A stretch of 64,000 nucleotides of DNA, taken from Dendrolimus kikuchii (Eukaryota > Arthropoda > Insecta > Lepidoptera > Lasiocampidae). A model generated the notes under the pieces. The model was not told the DNA's origin, made no database searches, and was given only the letters and a program-made list of their open reading frames with translations. Numbering within the stretch: the stretch's first letter is position 1; every line of letters begins with the position of its first letter. Below, one piece after another: positions 10,425-22,400 of this stretch. Location of the stretch: NCBI GenBank assembly GCA_019925095.2, contig CM034392.1:9105887-9169886 (forward strand), written 5' to 3'. Position numbers and translations under genes: made by a program.

Positions 10425-13400
10425 CTGCAATCGTCAAGGCTAGTTACTAATGTTATGTTTTTTACGTTTGACTCTGACTAGCAATGAATGGCAGCTATCC
10501 ATAAATTTATGTTTGTGATTTATGTATGTTCTTGTAGTAGGTACATGGCTGAATACGTTTAATTAATTTTTCATAAATAGCAATATCTCCAGCATGTTTT
10601 AACAGTTTTGGGAATTAGACAAGTAACAAAAATGAGGGTCGTGTGAAGTGGATTTTTATTTATAACTAGGATACGCCCGCGACTTTCCCGCGAGATTCTC
10701 GGGGCACAAAATATAGCAGTATTTAAAAATAATGTAAGCTATCGTTTTAGTGAAACCTGTGTTGGAATAAGCTAATCTTTAAGCATCCGAACAACTAAAA
10801 TCCGCTTCCGGGAAAATCTAGAACAAACACATAAGAAATCTAAAAAAAATTGCATCGAGTTCTCTGTCGATTATATTATAATCCAGTTCATTTAAGCAAA
10901 AAAAGGGGTCAATCTCGGAATGAGAGATAATAAGCTGTTAACCTGTATACACCTTCATTTTGGTATTCTAAAAGTTGTCCGAAAAGTCTCTTAAAATCTC
11001 GTGGCTGCGCCAAAGTTATTCAAGGTCAAAGGTCACAAAAATCTGATTTTCGCGATTATCTCGGTTTCTACAGCTCCAATGATGTTAATAATTATTATAA
11101 AAATTGTAGAGCATAAAATTTGCGACAAATTTTGTCTTAAAACATTTTTCATACACCCAAGCGTTTCTGAGATAAAGGGCAGAGAGCCCGCAGCGCTCAC
11201 CCATACTCACTGTAATGCTAGGTCGCCCGTGCATCTCAGTGAATAATACCTTGTATAAAGTTAGTAAATTATTGAAATACCATTAACAAAAATAATTTGT
11301 ATTTTTTTATTAGTCAATACATTTCATTTAATAACATTATGCATACATTTGATATATTTATTTAATAATACAAACTTACTTAACAAAAAAATCACATTAC
11401 GTTTCATTTCATGAAGATTTATGATTTTTGCTAAAGTATTGATCATTAAATACAATGAAAAGTTGTTTTGTTGTACTCCACTTGCAACCTTTTGCGTCAA
11501 CAGGAGCCTTAATTTGCATTAATATTTTTTTCCAACCCTTCGAAATTTACCATCCAAAAAAAATTGAAAAACTCACAAGTGAGTCACACAGTGTTTAAAG
11601 AACTTTATTCTCAAAAAAACTTTATTACAGTTCACTGATATGAGGAACAGAAACTTATAATCTAACATAAATTCTATAATCAAACTAGGTGATTCATTAG
11701 GTAATTTGTTGTAAATATTGGCTTCTTAAATATTTCTTTTGCCGTATTTTTCTATTCTCGGTGGTGGAACAAAAAATTTTTTAGTGTTCCTTAATACATT
11801 TTGTGAGTGAAATTAATGTATTTTTTAATAATTGTTGATAAAAAAAAAGCTGACAGGTACTAATGATATTTGAACGGCACGAGTGTAAATTATCAGATAA
11901 AACGCGTATGTCATTTTCATGATGTATTTTAACTTTGACAAATGATACTAAATAAAACTACATGTTTAAAATAGAACAAGTGACAGCGGATGTTGAAATG
12001 ACAACTCACTGCAGCTTGGCATCCGAGTCATTAGGTATACAAAATATACGTAGCTATGTGAGCACGGCATCTGTTACGGTTCAAACAGCAAAATCAAAAT
12101 GAAAAGATGCACCAAATGCATGTCGTTTGGTATTGTCATTGGACTACGAAAACCTAAAAAGCTTTAATTATATAAAAATATCTCAAAAACTACTCAACGA
12201 ATGTTTGAACTAATTTTCGTTCAAATTTTTTTAAAGTCCATCTAACTTCATTTTTGCATAATTTTTCACATTAACGTTTAATAAATTAACAGCAGAAATC
12301 ATTTTTAAAAAGAAGCTTTTGACAAGATCTAAAAAGAATAAAATAAACTTTAAATTAAATCAAACCCATCAATTTATTTACACAATTTATATGATATTAA
12401 AGCTTGTCCCGAGGTTTACTTGTGCTGGTAGTTTTTCATATTCTTCTCAGTAAACCCTTTATTTTTATATACCCATAATTATGGTAGTGCACAAAAAATA
12501 ACTAGTCCGCCATCTTAGGCCGTCTGCCATATTGGATTTGGAATGACGTCACTTACCTAACCATGCATTGTCATTCAAACTAAATATGTATGCTAAAATT
12601 CGCCTCAATCGGTTGAGGACAGCTGCTTTAAAATTCAGTTGCAAGATTTGACCCATACATACAAGCATTTCAAGTAAAATAAAACTTATAAACATTAAAG
12701 GTGGGACACAACTTTTGCGACTGAATGTGAATATCACTTAAGATAAAGTACTAATAGTAATTATGTAATACTAATATTCCACACGAGTGTGCTTTGAAAA
12801 AAAATAACCCTCTATAAGATGTATGGCGACTATCACTATTTTCAACCGACTTCAAAAAGGATAAGGTTATCGATTCGTCTGTATGTTTTTTTTGTATGTT
12901 CGTATTCGATTTCTCCATTAATTGTGAACCAATTTCAACATTTTTCTTTTAATCAAAAGGTTATACTCCCTAATTGGTCCTCCGAATTGTCACCATGTCA
13001 GAATCTAATGACTGGATTCCAAGAAATTAGAGAAACCTACGAAAATTGATAACTGACTTCTTTGTAACACGATATCTCCGTCAATTCTAAATCGATTTTC
13101 AATTTTTTTCACCAAGCCAGTATCTGGTGAGTGGATTCCAGGGAAATCAAGAGTAACCATTACTTATTAAAGAACGCCGTGCGCGTAAATTCATGGAGAA
13201 AAGGCTGTATACGCGTGTATCTATTACATTTTCTACAGATGCTTAATTTTTTTTATATCCACGTTCATTTCAATTTCTCCGTCAATTGTGGATCGATTTT
13301 GATTTTTTTTCTTTATTTGTAAGTATATACTCCTGAGAAGATTCTATGGTCACCAAGTCAGATCTTATGAGTGGATCTCAGAAAAATTGAGAGCAACCCT

Positions 13401-16400
13401 TGTTGAAGAGCATATACACCGAAGGGTGAGATGACAAATTTGTATACGCGTGCCAGTTGTACAATATCTACGGGTGCTTAATAATGAATGAATGAATGAA
13501 TGAATGAATGATAACACTTTATTATTCGCCAAAAATTAAAACTACGTTCCTAAAACTAAGTACAGTAAATGTTGAACAAAGAGCGGCCTTATCGTTTAAA
13601 GCGATCTCTTCCAGGCAACCCCTAAACTAAGGAAAATATTAAGACAACAGTGACGGTGAAGACAATAAATAATAAGAAACATTCCAAGAATAAGTAAAAA
13701 GTAAATAAATCAATAATAATATACTTTATATACTATACAAAAATAACATATATCATACTATATATAGAATCAGCAGCATGTTTTAGACTTGTGAGGACCA
13801 AAGATATTTAGTAACCATCAATTTAAAAGACAATATGGATTTAGCTTGTTTGATGTTGAGTGGCAGTAAGTTCCATAAACGGACAGCCTGTACCGTGAAA
13901 GAGTTATCAACGAAGGAAGAAGTGTGTACAGGTGTCATTAAGAAGAGATTATTACTAGAGCGCAAATAACGGGAATGAGAAAGATGTAGGAAATCACAAC
14001 GTTCCTTTAAATACGGGGGGGTACGAGGATCAAAAAGGATATTGTACAAAAGAGAGAATAAGTGAACATTCCGGCGAAGGCGAATAGGTAACCATTTAAG
14101 CTTCTTGCGATATTCGGAAACGTGGTCATATTTGCGCAATCCAAATATAAACCGTATACAGACATTTTGAAGTCGATCGAGCTTGTTCAGTTGTTCTTGG
14201 GTTAAGTCGATATAACTGGCATCAGCATAATCAAGTATGGGTAATAGCAGAGATTGAGCAAGCATTACTCTAGTAGCAGTAGGGACGAAATTTTTAAGTC
14301 GTCTAAGCGACGCTGCCGACGCTTAATATATTATTTCTAAAGCTATAGAAGTATTTGCGCAGCTAAAAAGTAACAAATACTTTTTTAACAAAAACAATAC
14401 AGACTTCCAATATAAGATAATAAAAAAAGAAGTTTTAAACATACGAATATACAGAGTAACTTACCTAAAAGCATAATGACTACGTCGTCCTGGGCATACT
14501 CCCTAATCTCGCCGAGCCACGCTCGTATGTTGTCGAAACTCACTTTATTGGTGACATCGTATAACAAAAGTAGCGCTGTGAACATAACATTTTTAATCAT
14601 AAAAAATGAAGATAAGATAAGATGAATTCAAAAGTTGAAAGCAACAAGTTATTGTTGTTTTAGTAAAAGAAGCGGCACGACACTCTTAGTAACTCTTTCA
14701 GCCATTTTTAATGTAGGTACCTAAATGTGCTGTACAATATGCCACAAGTGTGAGTTTTTTATTCCTGCAAATAATTTTACAATGCATCTCTATTTCTTTA
14801 TTAACTACAACTCTTAACGGATTGTTTATCTAGCCAATGTCAAATATCCACATGTAAGTCACGAAAAATCAATTCTAATAATCTTACATATAAAAATAAC
14901 AAGGGTGAAAATTATATTTTAAATTGACTTTAATTACTTGAGTTTTAAAATACCATAATAAAATAATTTTAATTACATTTCAAACAATAATTAATGCGCT
15001 ATTTGACTCCTTCTATTTGCACCTACTTGTGACCTCAAAAGTAAATATGGTCGAACGAAGTCTATGACACCACGACGTTCTAAAAGTTTATAGAAAATTA
15101 GCTTCTGCCCGCGACTTCGTCCGCGTGGAATAGTTACTTTAGGCTAACGCTAACTTTAACCTGCGACTTTGTTTACGTAGGTGAAAATATTTTAAAATCT
15201 TAATGACTACCCACCGGTCTTGCACATCATAAATACGCGCGCAGTACTTGATCATTATTTTGCTGCGATGTTATTTTAAAACTGCGATATCTCCTGAGAT
15301 ATTCGTTGAAATCGAATGACGTAAATGGCAATTTTGTTTTAAATTAAATACTTGTGATGAATAACGTATTTATTGGGATAGGGATTAATATCATGTTTAT
15401 AAAAACACCTTCTCAAATAATGCATTATTTTAGAACAAATTTGGTTAGCATAAAAAAGGTTATAGTGGGCCAACCTAAAAAGATATATGCTGTCGCGGAC
15501 TTTTTTTTAGAACTTTTAAAGGGGAACAATTCTGTCACACATGATTTTTACGAAACTTTAACCGTTTACGCAGCGCACGCAGCGGAAGCTCTCAAAAGGA
15601 AAAAAAACCCCGATTTTATATTAGTATAGACTAGGATGTGCCTGCGAATTCGCCCACGCTTAACTTGAAAATCCCGCGGGATTCCCGGGTCACAAAGTAC
15701 CGCAGCATTTAAAAAAGAATGTAAGCTATCGTCAGTATCATTAGTGATCGATGGCTATCGTTTTGTGAAAAATGCATCGGAATAAGCTGATTTTTATGCA
15801 GCCGACCAACCACAAACCTCTCCCGGGAAATTACCCGCGGAATTCCCGGAATATAAAATATCACACATTTTATTACGTAAAATTTGCTATCGATCCGTTA
15901 AAAAATCACATTGAAATTCCAAACTCTTATTTGATCTGACTATTTAAAATTATTCCCAGAAAAATTCCCGCGGAATTCCCAGGATAAAAAGTAGCACAGA
16001 TTTTAAGTCTAAGAATTTGCTGTCGCTTAACGAAAACCGCATCGAAATCGGCCCAGTAGCTTTTACGCGAATTCCGAATAAACAAGAAATTAAAACAAAA
16101 TTGCATCGTGTTCTTCATCATTTATATAGCTATTACAGTTGTTTTTCTTTTAATTGCTTCAATGTACAGACACGGCATGTTTAGAATTTTATAATATTTT
16201 AGATACAGTGAAACCTGGATAAATGGGTCTTTGATATGTGAGAAACCTCTGTTATTAATAATTATAATGAGGTCCCGACACACTTTTACATTAAAATACC
16301 TCTATTACTGGGAATTTTCAAGCGCTTTAACTAAGACTTGACTTCTTCTTCTCTTCTGTATATGAAGAAGTGTCCATCGAAATGCATTAAATTAGGGTGG

Positions 16401-19400
16401 CGCCACTTTGGCATCAGGGTGAATTTTAAAGAAAGCGCCAAAAGTTATTAGAGTAGTATTATTGTGTTTTAGTTGAATAGAATTAAATATTATAAAATTA
16501 CTACGCGTATTATTCAAAATTAACGAAATAAAATCACGATTCACGTTTTCACATAACAATTCTTTGAGGTTATATTTAGTAAATTACTTTGTACTACGTA
16601 AATCGTTGACGTTTTATAACAGTGTACTGTAAACAACTACTCTAGTCGCCAAAGATATTAATTTTTTTAACTCGGCGTACTTCGATTAATCTACAACAGC
16701 TACATTCATACCATACCCTTTGTGTACATCAGCGCCATTGTGGACGGTTTTTGAAGTGTTATTTACAGCTTACAATTGGACAGTTCTTCAACTATTTTCG
16801 TATATGAGATGATTCTTTTTACCTTTACCCTCCATTGCCGGGACAACTGAGACAATTTATCAGGTTTAGACAAGTTATGATACGTTTGTTTACAAACAGT
16901 CTAATCCCTTCCACTATATTAACTTTTCCATATTAACATTTCCAACTCGTTACATGAAAAATGCTACATTTTCTCATAGTGGGATACTTTATAAGTAAGA
17001 CGACTGTCATGTCAACCTGCCTGTTTGGGAATCTGGGTAAATGCAGTCTCTATATATAATTGCTGTTCGTTAGTCTCGCTAAAACTCGAGAACGGCTGGA
17101 CTGATTTGGCTAATTTTGGTTTTCAATTATTTGTGGAAGTCCAGGGAAGGTTTAAAAGGTGAGTAAATATGAAAAAAATGCTTGGAATATAAAAATAACA
17201 ATAATTTCGCTTTTCCTTAGAAACTACTTTTTTTATTGCAGGAGATCAGCAGACAGGCAGACGGCCCACTTGATGGAAAGCGGTTACAAGTAAAGTTGAT
17301 AAAGATGCGCTGCTGCTCTCTAAAGGGAGTCTGGAACCTGGTCACTAATGCCGGAACACAACTCAAGGTTGTTATGGCGACATACTTTAGACCAGGGGTG
17401 GTAGCCATCCAGTCGGGCGAATGCCCTACCACCTGGCTGTGGGTTGTTAAGTCGCCTCTTACGACAGGCCGCCCGGCCCCAGGAAATTGTATTCTTTCTC
17501 CGTTCCTGCACGGATAAGATAACTATTCCTACCTGTCAAACATTTGATGTTCGTCCCGTCGTTCAGAAATCAAATTAAATTTAAAAGTGAAGTTAATTTT
17601 TGATTTTTTTGGTTTTGAATGTCAAACGTTTCAACTTCGTTCCGGTTAAGTTTTGAACACATCTTTTGCTAAAGTTGAAATATTCTGCAATTATCATCCA
17701 GCTTTTTTATTTATTGATTCTGAGACGGTACGAAGTTTGCCGGGTCAGCTAGTAAGTGATAAAAATATATAGATCCCTCCCTCCAGATTCTAGTTATACA
17801 GGTTTCACTGTATGAACTGTATTTAAATTGATTTGACAGTTCGCTCCCCTATTTTTGACCCTTTCATATAAGGGAGTTCTTGTGGCAGCGCGTATATTTC
17901 ATTAAATATCCGATCAAGCCAATGTTCATCCAAACTAGTGATATGATTATGAAAGTCTGGTGAAACTCAGACAACGTGCGTCGCGTGGCCGAGTGCGTGA
18001 TCCGGTTCGACACCCAGCCACGACATTCTGCCATTAAAATGTTCAGATATTTAGCTCTTATGCCTTTACGGGTCGAGGCCAGATGTCTGACTTTATATAT
18101 ACCAGTTTTTACCTAAGTATTTCGTTAACTATTATCCGGGAGCATTTATTTTAAATAATCTATTTGATTGTTTATAAAATATAATTGTGTTTATTATTTT
18201 AAAAACTTCAATTTTCATACCAAAGAGCAATTTAAAAAAAAGGAGACAAGTTATACTACATTTTCAAAGCTGACAATATCTTAAATTGATAACAAATTAG
18301 TTATATGTATTGGTTTTCAATACAATTTTTAACATAATATTTTCAAACCCTACCTAATTATTCGAAGAATGAATGTATGAAATTTAACGTTTTATAAGTT
18401 TCAAAATTAAACTAAAGGGAAACACTTTTGTTATTGTACGTATGTTCTTGTTAAGATAAAACGATAATAATCTTATTCATATTGAGTTAGAGTAAGTTTG
18501 AAGGTTATGGTTTTTTAAGAAGCCTTCAAACTTACTCTAACTCAATATGAATAACTGCGTAAACATCTAGTTTATACAAGCACGTGGATAGATGGCGTTA
18601 GTAGGCTGCTATGCTATTTTTATTAGAGTTATAATAATAGAAAATAGACTAATACGCTCTATAGAAATTCAATGAATAAATATTTTAAGAGCCATTATAT
18701 GTTGTATTGAATTACAAAGTATACAAATTATTGTAAAATAAATAAATATTACCATGTGCATCTCTGTAATACGCGTGTGTTACGCTACGAAAGCGCTCTT
18801 GGCCAGCCGTGTCCCAAATTTGTAACTTCACCTTGATGCCGTCGACAGTTACTACCTTATTCTGTGGATAGATGGCATAAGTTGTATTTTAACGTGTAAA
18901 TTTTCCAAGACATTTTGCTATATTACCACAGAAATCTGATATCATTACACCATAAATATTTCGTCATGACGATTATAATAAAATAAAGCTTGATTATTAT
19001 TTATTTCGGTTTATGGCTTGGCAGCTAGGCCTTTAAGCCAGATCTTAATTTACAATATTATAGTTTCTTCATTTTTTTAAGCCTATGTGTAGCACAGCTG
19101 AACGGTAGGTAATCAGCTAGTGCCATTCAACGCAGTTATTGTGACAACTCAAAAGGCCACATTTGACTATACAGTTCACATTTCTCACAAAACACATAAT
19201 TACTACTCAAAAACTATCAATATCTTACAACTATTGTTCATTTTAGAGTAATTTTACACATTTTTAGAAAATAAAACTGCACAGCACAACATCTCCTTTC
19301 AGTTCCCGCCAAAAACTCCAGCATGATTTGATCTCGAAAAATTTATTTATCTGGGATACGAGTCCAATGATAACATTTTATTGATAAATGTAAATTCTAA

Positions 19401-22400
19401 AGTCTGCGCCACAAAAAAGTCTCACAGACGTGGCGCTGCAATCGCTGTACTTAATCCTGCCAGAGTGATTATTTGCCAATTCGTAAATTGATGTAGATAA
19501 TTACTGAATAATAAATACATAATATTCCATGATTAAAGCTGTTAATTTATTTCCTGGTTATTTTACAAACAAAATTGCATTAAATACCGGAGCTGCCACT
19601 TTTGTTCCTTTATTTTTCATAGCACTTCTTTTACGGCGCAATATCTAAAACTAATTATTTCATAGATTAAGTAGGTACAGGGCTTTTTTATTGAGAACGA
19701 ATATGAAAAACAATAAAAACAGACCATTACGCAATTTTATTATAAGTAATAATTGGCCGTAGGTAGTGATGCCAGGGGCTGATAAATCACACTGCAAAAA
19801 ATTGGAGAAACAAAAACTGGAGGACCTTTTGTAACAATAAATCACTCAGGCGGGCGACCGATTCAATCACAGCTGTCATGGGCAAGGGGCGGGAACGGAA
19901 AAAGCGCGCCAAACTTCGAACACCAATAGCGAAGCGCGTACTGAACGCGTGCAGCCACTCACTGGCCCATTTGAACTTGGAGCCCTTCGATATTATTAAT
20001 TTACCTTTTATGTTCGAATTTTAATAATAGCTCATAAACGGATTACCTGCCTATTTCCTGGTGCATATTTGTTTAACATTGTCGTAAAAACGATCTATAG
20101 ACTTTATTTTTGATTAATGGCCGGTTCTTATATCTCAATAATCTAGCTTTTGTGGTGATCTGAACTATGCATTTTTATTTCCTAAAAATGTATAAAATTA
20201 CTTTAAAATTAACAATAGTTGTAGGATATTGAAAGTTTTTGAGTAGTAATAATGTGTTTTGTGAGAAATGTGAACTGTATAGTCAAATGTGGCCTTTCAA
20301 GTTTTCACAAACGGAGTTCCGTTGAATGGCGTCAGTCGTAGCCTACGTTTCAAATGCGCTACAATTCGAAGACCTATACATCAGATTAAGCTGTATGGAC
20401 TAAGATTCCTTTAGCCTGCTTTTGTGGCGAATTCTATTACTACTATCTCACTAATCGTTCATTTGCTGGTTAAAATATGACATAAGCTCTATACAATTAC
20501 CTAATGTCTTTCTATCAATGGTAATACTGATCTTAGACGGATCAACCATATCGAATCAATTTGGTTGAAAGGCACAGAACTGAAAGGTCACGGCCGTATT
20601 CAATAATACTGACTAATTCAAGTTTAAGTTTTTAAGGACCACTTTAGTTTATCCAAACTAAAAGACAGAAATATGAACTGTCTAATATTGGCTAAGCTCC
20701 ATACAAATAATGTTAAATTTTCTCCAATGCTGTATTGGTTAGACAAGTAGCTAAATAAATAGGAACCGACAATACATAAACAAAATTAGCCTTATCACAC
20801 TCGTTTCCATTTGTGAACTGAATTTTATCGATTTTTCCCAGTATACCTATAAAATAAATTCTAAACAAACTTGAATCATAATAAAACTTCGTCGCGAAAA
20901 CTTAAGAAAATATTAAACTTGAATCAAATAACACCTGATATTTAAATGAGAAATTACACAGAAAAATAATAGATATTATGAATGAATACCAGTACCGTAA
21001 ATAACCTTTTAAGCGCCCTATGCGAGCTTCTATAACTGCACCCTTGTTTTATTTAGATATTATAGGTACCCTAGCTGGAGCAATGCTATGTATAGGCCTA
21101 CTTTATTTCATGCAAGGTGATAAAATAACGCACAAGGACCTTGGTGTTGGCGTACCAATTATCTAATATTTTGGAAGAAAAATCTATTTTTTTTTAATGA
21201 ACTAGAACACGAATACGCTCGTATGCTAACAAAAAAAGAGCGCGATGTTCTGTCTAATTTAACAGACGTTTTTGATGATACTGGCATGTAGGTACATATG
21301 TGTTGGAATTGAGCACTAGGGGCGCAGCGGGAACTTATCAGGAGCAAACCGAAAAAATAATAGTCTTGCCTGGTCTAGCCATTCTTGCGTCCCCCGCAGT
21401 CTAAGCCCTGTGCCTGGGCACCGGTGGCACCGCCCTATTTATGGCACTGATGAATACCTACTCTAGTAAATACCTAATTCTGAAGAGGTCCTAAACGTAC
21501 ATGGCTAGATGGCGTAGACTCCTCATAGGTCATTCTTCTCACGCTTTTTGACATTTTATTATTTACAAAATAATTAATTAGACCAAATTAGTTCAAAATT
21601 CTGGTTCTTATTAATTTTAAAGTAGGTAATTTAGACAAAAAAAAACTTGTTTCTGCTTTCGTCTAAAAATGTTTAGACGAAAGCAGAAAAAACTACTACT
21701 AGTACAAAATATGTATACTAGGTTCTTATTTTGTAGTAGATGTATTAATTGTAAAAGTATATTCACTTTCAATAAAGAGTGAACATTATACTATGTAGGT
21801 ATAGGGGCTGTTTGCTGGGATAACAAGCATGCCATCCCAGCAAACAGAAAAGTTTCATAGGATCATAATACTTACAAAGTTTACACGGACGAAATAGATA
21901 ATACTTTAAAAAATAAAAATTATTTTTGAAATAGGAATGCTATTTTAAATTAGCTAAGGTTGCATTCCCATTCCAATCACATTTCCAAGTAAGAAATGAA
22001 GGAACTCGAGTGGTATTTGCCGTGAGTTCGCATGCAAACCGATTTTGTACCCGGAAGTCGATGCCAACGGTAGATATGTAGTTTCCTGCCAGGAATGTGC
22101 CATCCCGGAAGCGCACTAGCATGCATGTCTTGCCGACGCCGCTGTCGCCGAGTAACATCACCTGGGAAATAGTGCACATTAATTAGCATTAGTCTTTGGT
22201 TACCTCATGACGTAAAGCCTGACCATAATGTCTAGCACATGAACATTTTTTTTTTGCCCTGTGGCAATTATAGACAAAGTGAATTTATTTATCCATATTA
22301 TTTTATTTTTAACGTTGATCCAAGTCTAAAATCCACTAAAAATCACTAAACATGGATTAAAAAATTTCACACGAGCAGTGTTTTTAAATTTTACCTAGAA

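Larger units (their letters stand above)
10425..14464 (-). other. Rab26: Rab26 intron 4
   Basis: A 4.0 kb intron (GTAAGT at the 14464 side, TTGCAG at the 10425 side). It holds a repeat at 10660-10870, a tandem-module repeat at 12840-13465 and a LINE fragment at 13478-14270. The 10990-11250 part contains GC-richer sequence with an 81-codon open frame but no known protein. The remainder (10440-10660, 11250-12840) is AT-rich with nothing recognised. Confidence 0.85.
14576..18752 (-). other. Rab26: Rab26 intron 3
   Basis: A 4.2 kb intron. It contains a short GCGACTTCGTCCGCGTGG repeat piece near 15110, the modular repeat 15630-16206, a Helitron 17049-17752 with a nested repeat, and a perfect hairpin at 18473-18554. 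The open frame at 15354-15629 has no recognisable product. The 16210-17040 and 17760-18460 parts show nothing recognised. Confidence 0.85.
18862..22050 (-). other. Rab26: Rab26 intron 2
   Basis: A 3.2 kb intron. Contents are a long-TIR DNA element (about 19110-20335) and two short near-perfect hairpins at 21650-21689 and 21808-21847. The 20340-21640 part is AT-rich, with one phrase (GGCCGTATTCAATAATACTGAC near 20592) that looks like an old MITE end. No coding sequence is recognised. Confidence 0.85.

Noticed and set aside
21940..22189. Alternative open frames across Rab26 exon 2 running into the introns
   Set aside because: Translation past 22051 or upstream of 22161 loses Rab homology. Splice sites at both borders restore it.
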